Of a DNA stretch of 5,699 nucleotides, positions 5,251 to 5,699 are shown piece by piece. The stretch's first letter is position 1, and the number at the start of each line of letters is the position of its first letter. The notes beneath the pieces are model-generated. The model did not search any database. It was not told where the DNA came from and was given only the letters and a program-made list of their open reading frames with translations. Source of the stretch: Clostridia bacterium (GTDB lineage: Bacteria; Bacillota; Clostridia; TANB77; CAG-508); contig CAAGEF010000270.1 in assembly GCA_900768805.1 (NCBI GenBank), positions 1 to 5,699 of the forward strand, in the 5' to 3' direction. The position numbers and the translations under genes are program-made.

Positions 5251-5699
5251 TTATTTCATATTTTCCAATTCTTTAATCTTATCTCTAAGCTCTGCTGCTT
5301 TTTCAAATTCCATTGCTTGTGCATGTTTTAACATTTCATCTGTTAATTTTGATATTATATCTTCTACTGTATTGTTTGCACTTATATCATATTCACTTTG
5401 AATATCTTCAACAATTGTAGCTTTGATTGTATCTCTAACTGATTTTCTAATTGTTTGAGGAATTATTCCATTTGCTTCATTATATTTTTCTTGAATTCCT
5501 CTTCTTCTATTAGTTTCATGTATTGCTTTTTCCATAGAGTCTGTTAAACTATCAGCATACATTATTACTTTTCCTTCACTATTTCTAGCTGCACGACCTA
5601 TTGTTTGAATAAGTGAACGTTCCGAACGCAAAAAGCCTTCTTTATCAGCATCTAATATTGCTACTAAAGATACTTCTGGGATATCTAAACCTTCTCTTA
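5251..5699 (-). CDS. uvrB: Excinuclease ABC subunit B, C-terminal part
   Basis: The last 148 residues of UvrB, the damage-verifying helicase-fold protein handed to DNA by UvrA, which recruits UvrC for incision. The fragment opens in helicase motif V, REGLDIPEVSLVAILDADKE (1-20), followed by motif VI, QTIGRAARN (31-39), whose arginines contact ATP. The linker (about 60-112) leads to the C-terminal UVR motif, centred on AMEFEKAAELRDKIKELE (128-145), the UvrC-binding helical hairpin. The stop codon is at 5251-5253. Family length is about 660 residues, so roughly three-quarters of the gene lies beyond the right edge. It is in the same orientation as uvrA but 864 bp upstream, which suggests the genes are not one simple operon here. 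Any SOS box would be upstream of the start, outside the window. Confidence 0.97.
   Translation of the reverse strand, partial: REGLDIPEVSLVAILDADKEGFLRSERSLIQTIGRAARNSEGKVIMYADSLTDSMEKAIHETNRRRGIQEKYNEANGIIPQTIRKSVRDTIKATIVEDIQSEYDISANNTVEDIISKLTDEMLKHAQAMEFEKAAELRDKIKELENMK

Noticed and set aside
5612..5628. GAACGTTCCGAACG, resembling SOS half-sites.
   Set aside because: The half-sites are in the wrong arrangement and spacing for CGAAC-N4-GTTCG and lie in the conserved uvrB coding sequence for LRSERS.
1..5699. CRISPR array, tRNA or rRNA, insertion sequence ends, or integrase genes.
   Set aside because: No regularly spaced direct repeats, no tRNA-like T-loop sequences, no rRNA motifs and no transposase or integrase frames were seen on either strand.

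Overview
The window is a very AT-rich fragment of bacterial chromosome. It looks like a low-GC Gram-positive, most likely a clostridial or related gut-type Bacillota. The support is: strong AGGAGG-type ribosome binding sites, TTGACA/TATAAT promoters with 17-bp spacers, a Bacillus/Clostridium-type LexA (SOS) box, a Firmicutes-style Y-family polymerase, and a FatA-like acyl-ACP thioesterase. TGG encodes Trp in two genes and no in-frame TGA is read through, so the standard code fits. The first 12 bases match the 3' end of an Illumina adapter, so the left edge is a contig end and not a biological boundary.

Layout, right to left, since most genes are on the minus strand. (1) 5251-5699: the C-terminal part of uvrB (helicase motifs V/VI and the UvrC-binding UVR motif). 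(2) 4387-5250: 864 bp separate uvrB from uvrA, which are normally close together. This stretch holds a plus-strand promoter with a 30-bp dyad over its -10 and start site, a predicted structured RNA of about 175 nt ending in a 12-bp terminator hairpin, and a divergent minus-strand gene for an unrecognised 111-aa protein with its own promoter and terminator. (3) 1564-4386: complete uvrA (940 aa) with its own promoter. (4) 1499-1563: a bidirectional terminator shared by uvrA and a convergent 25-codon plus-strand gene (1421-1498) with a perfect Shine-Dalgarno. (5) 579-1298: an acyl-ACP thioesterase, transcribed divergently from the micro-gene. (6) 1-488: the N-terminal part of a Y-family translesion DNA polymerase, with a near-consensus promoter carrying a LexA box at the start site.

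Functionally, uvrA, uvrB and the polymerase make this a DNA-damage neighbourhood: nucleotide-excision repair plus SOS-inducible lesion bypass. The thioesterase belongs to lipid metabolism and has no obvious link to repair. The most unusual part is the uvrB-uvrA gap, where a structured RNA under a dyad-marked promoter sits back to back with an orphan small protein gene. Its composition looks less AT-rich than the flanks, suggesting an inserted cassette or a mobile-element remnant. Whether the RNA and protein work together is inference. The 25-aa Asn/Gln/Lys-rich micro-protein between two good expression signals is the second point of interest.
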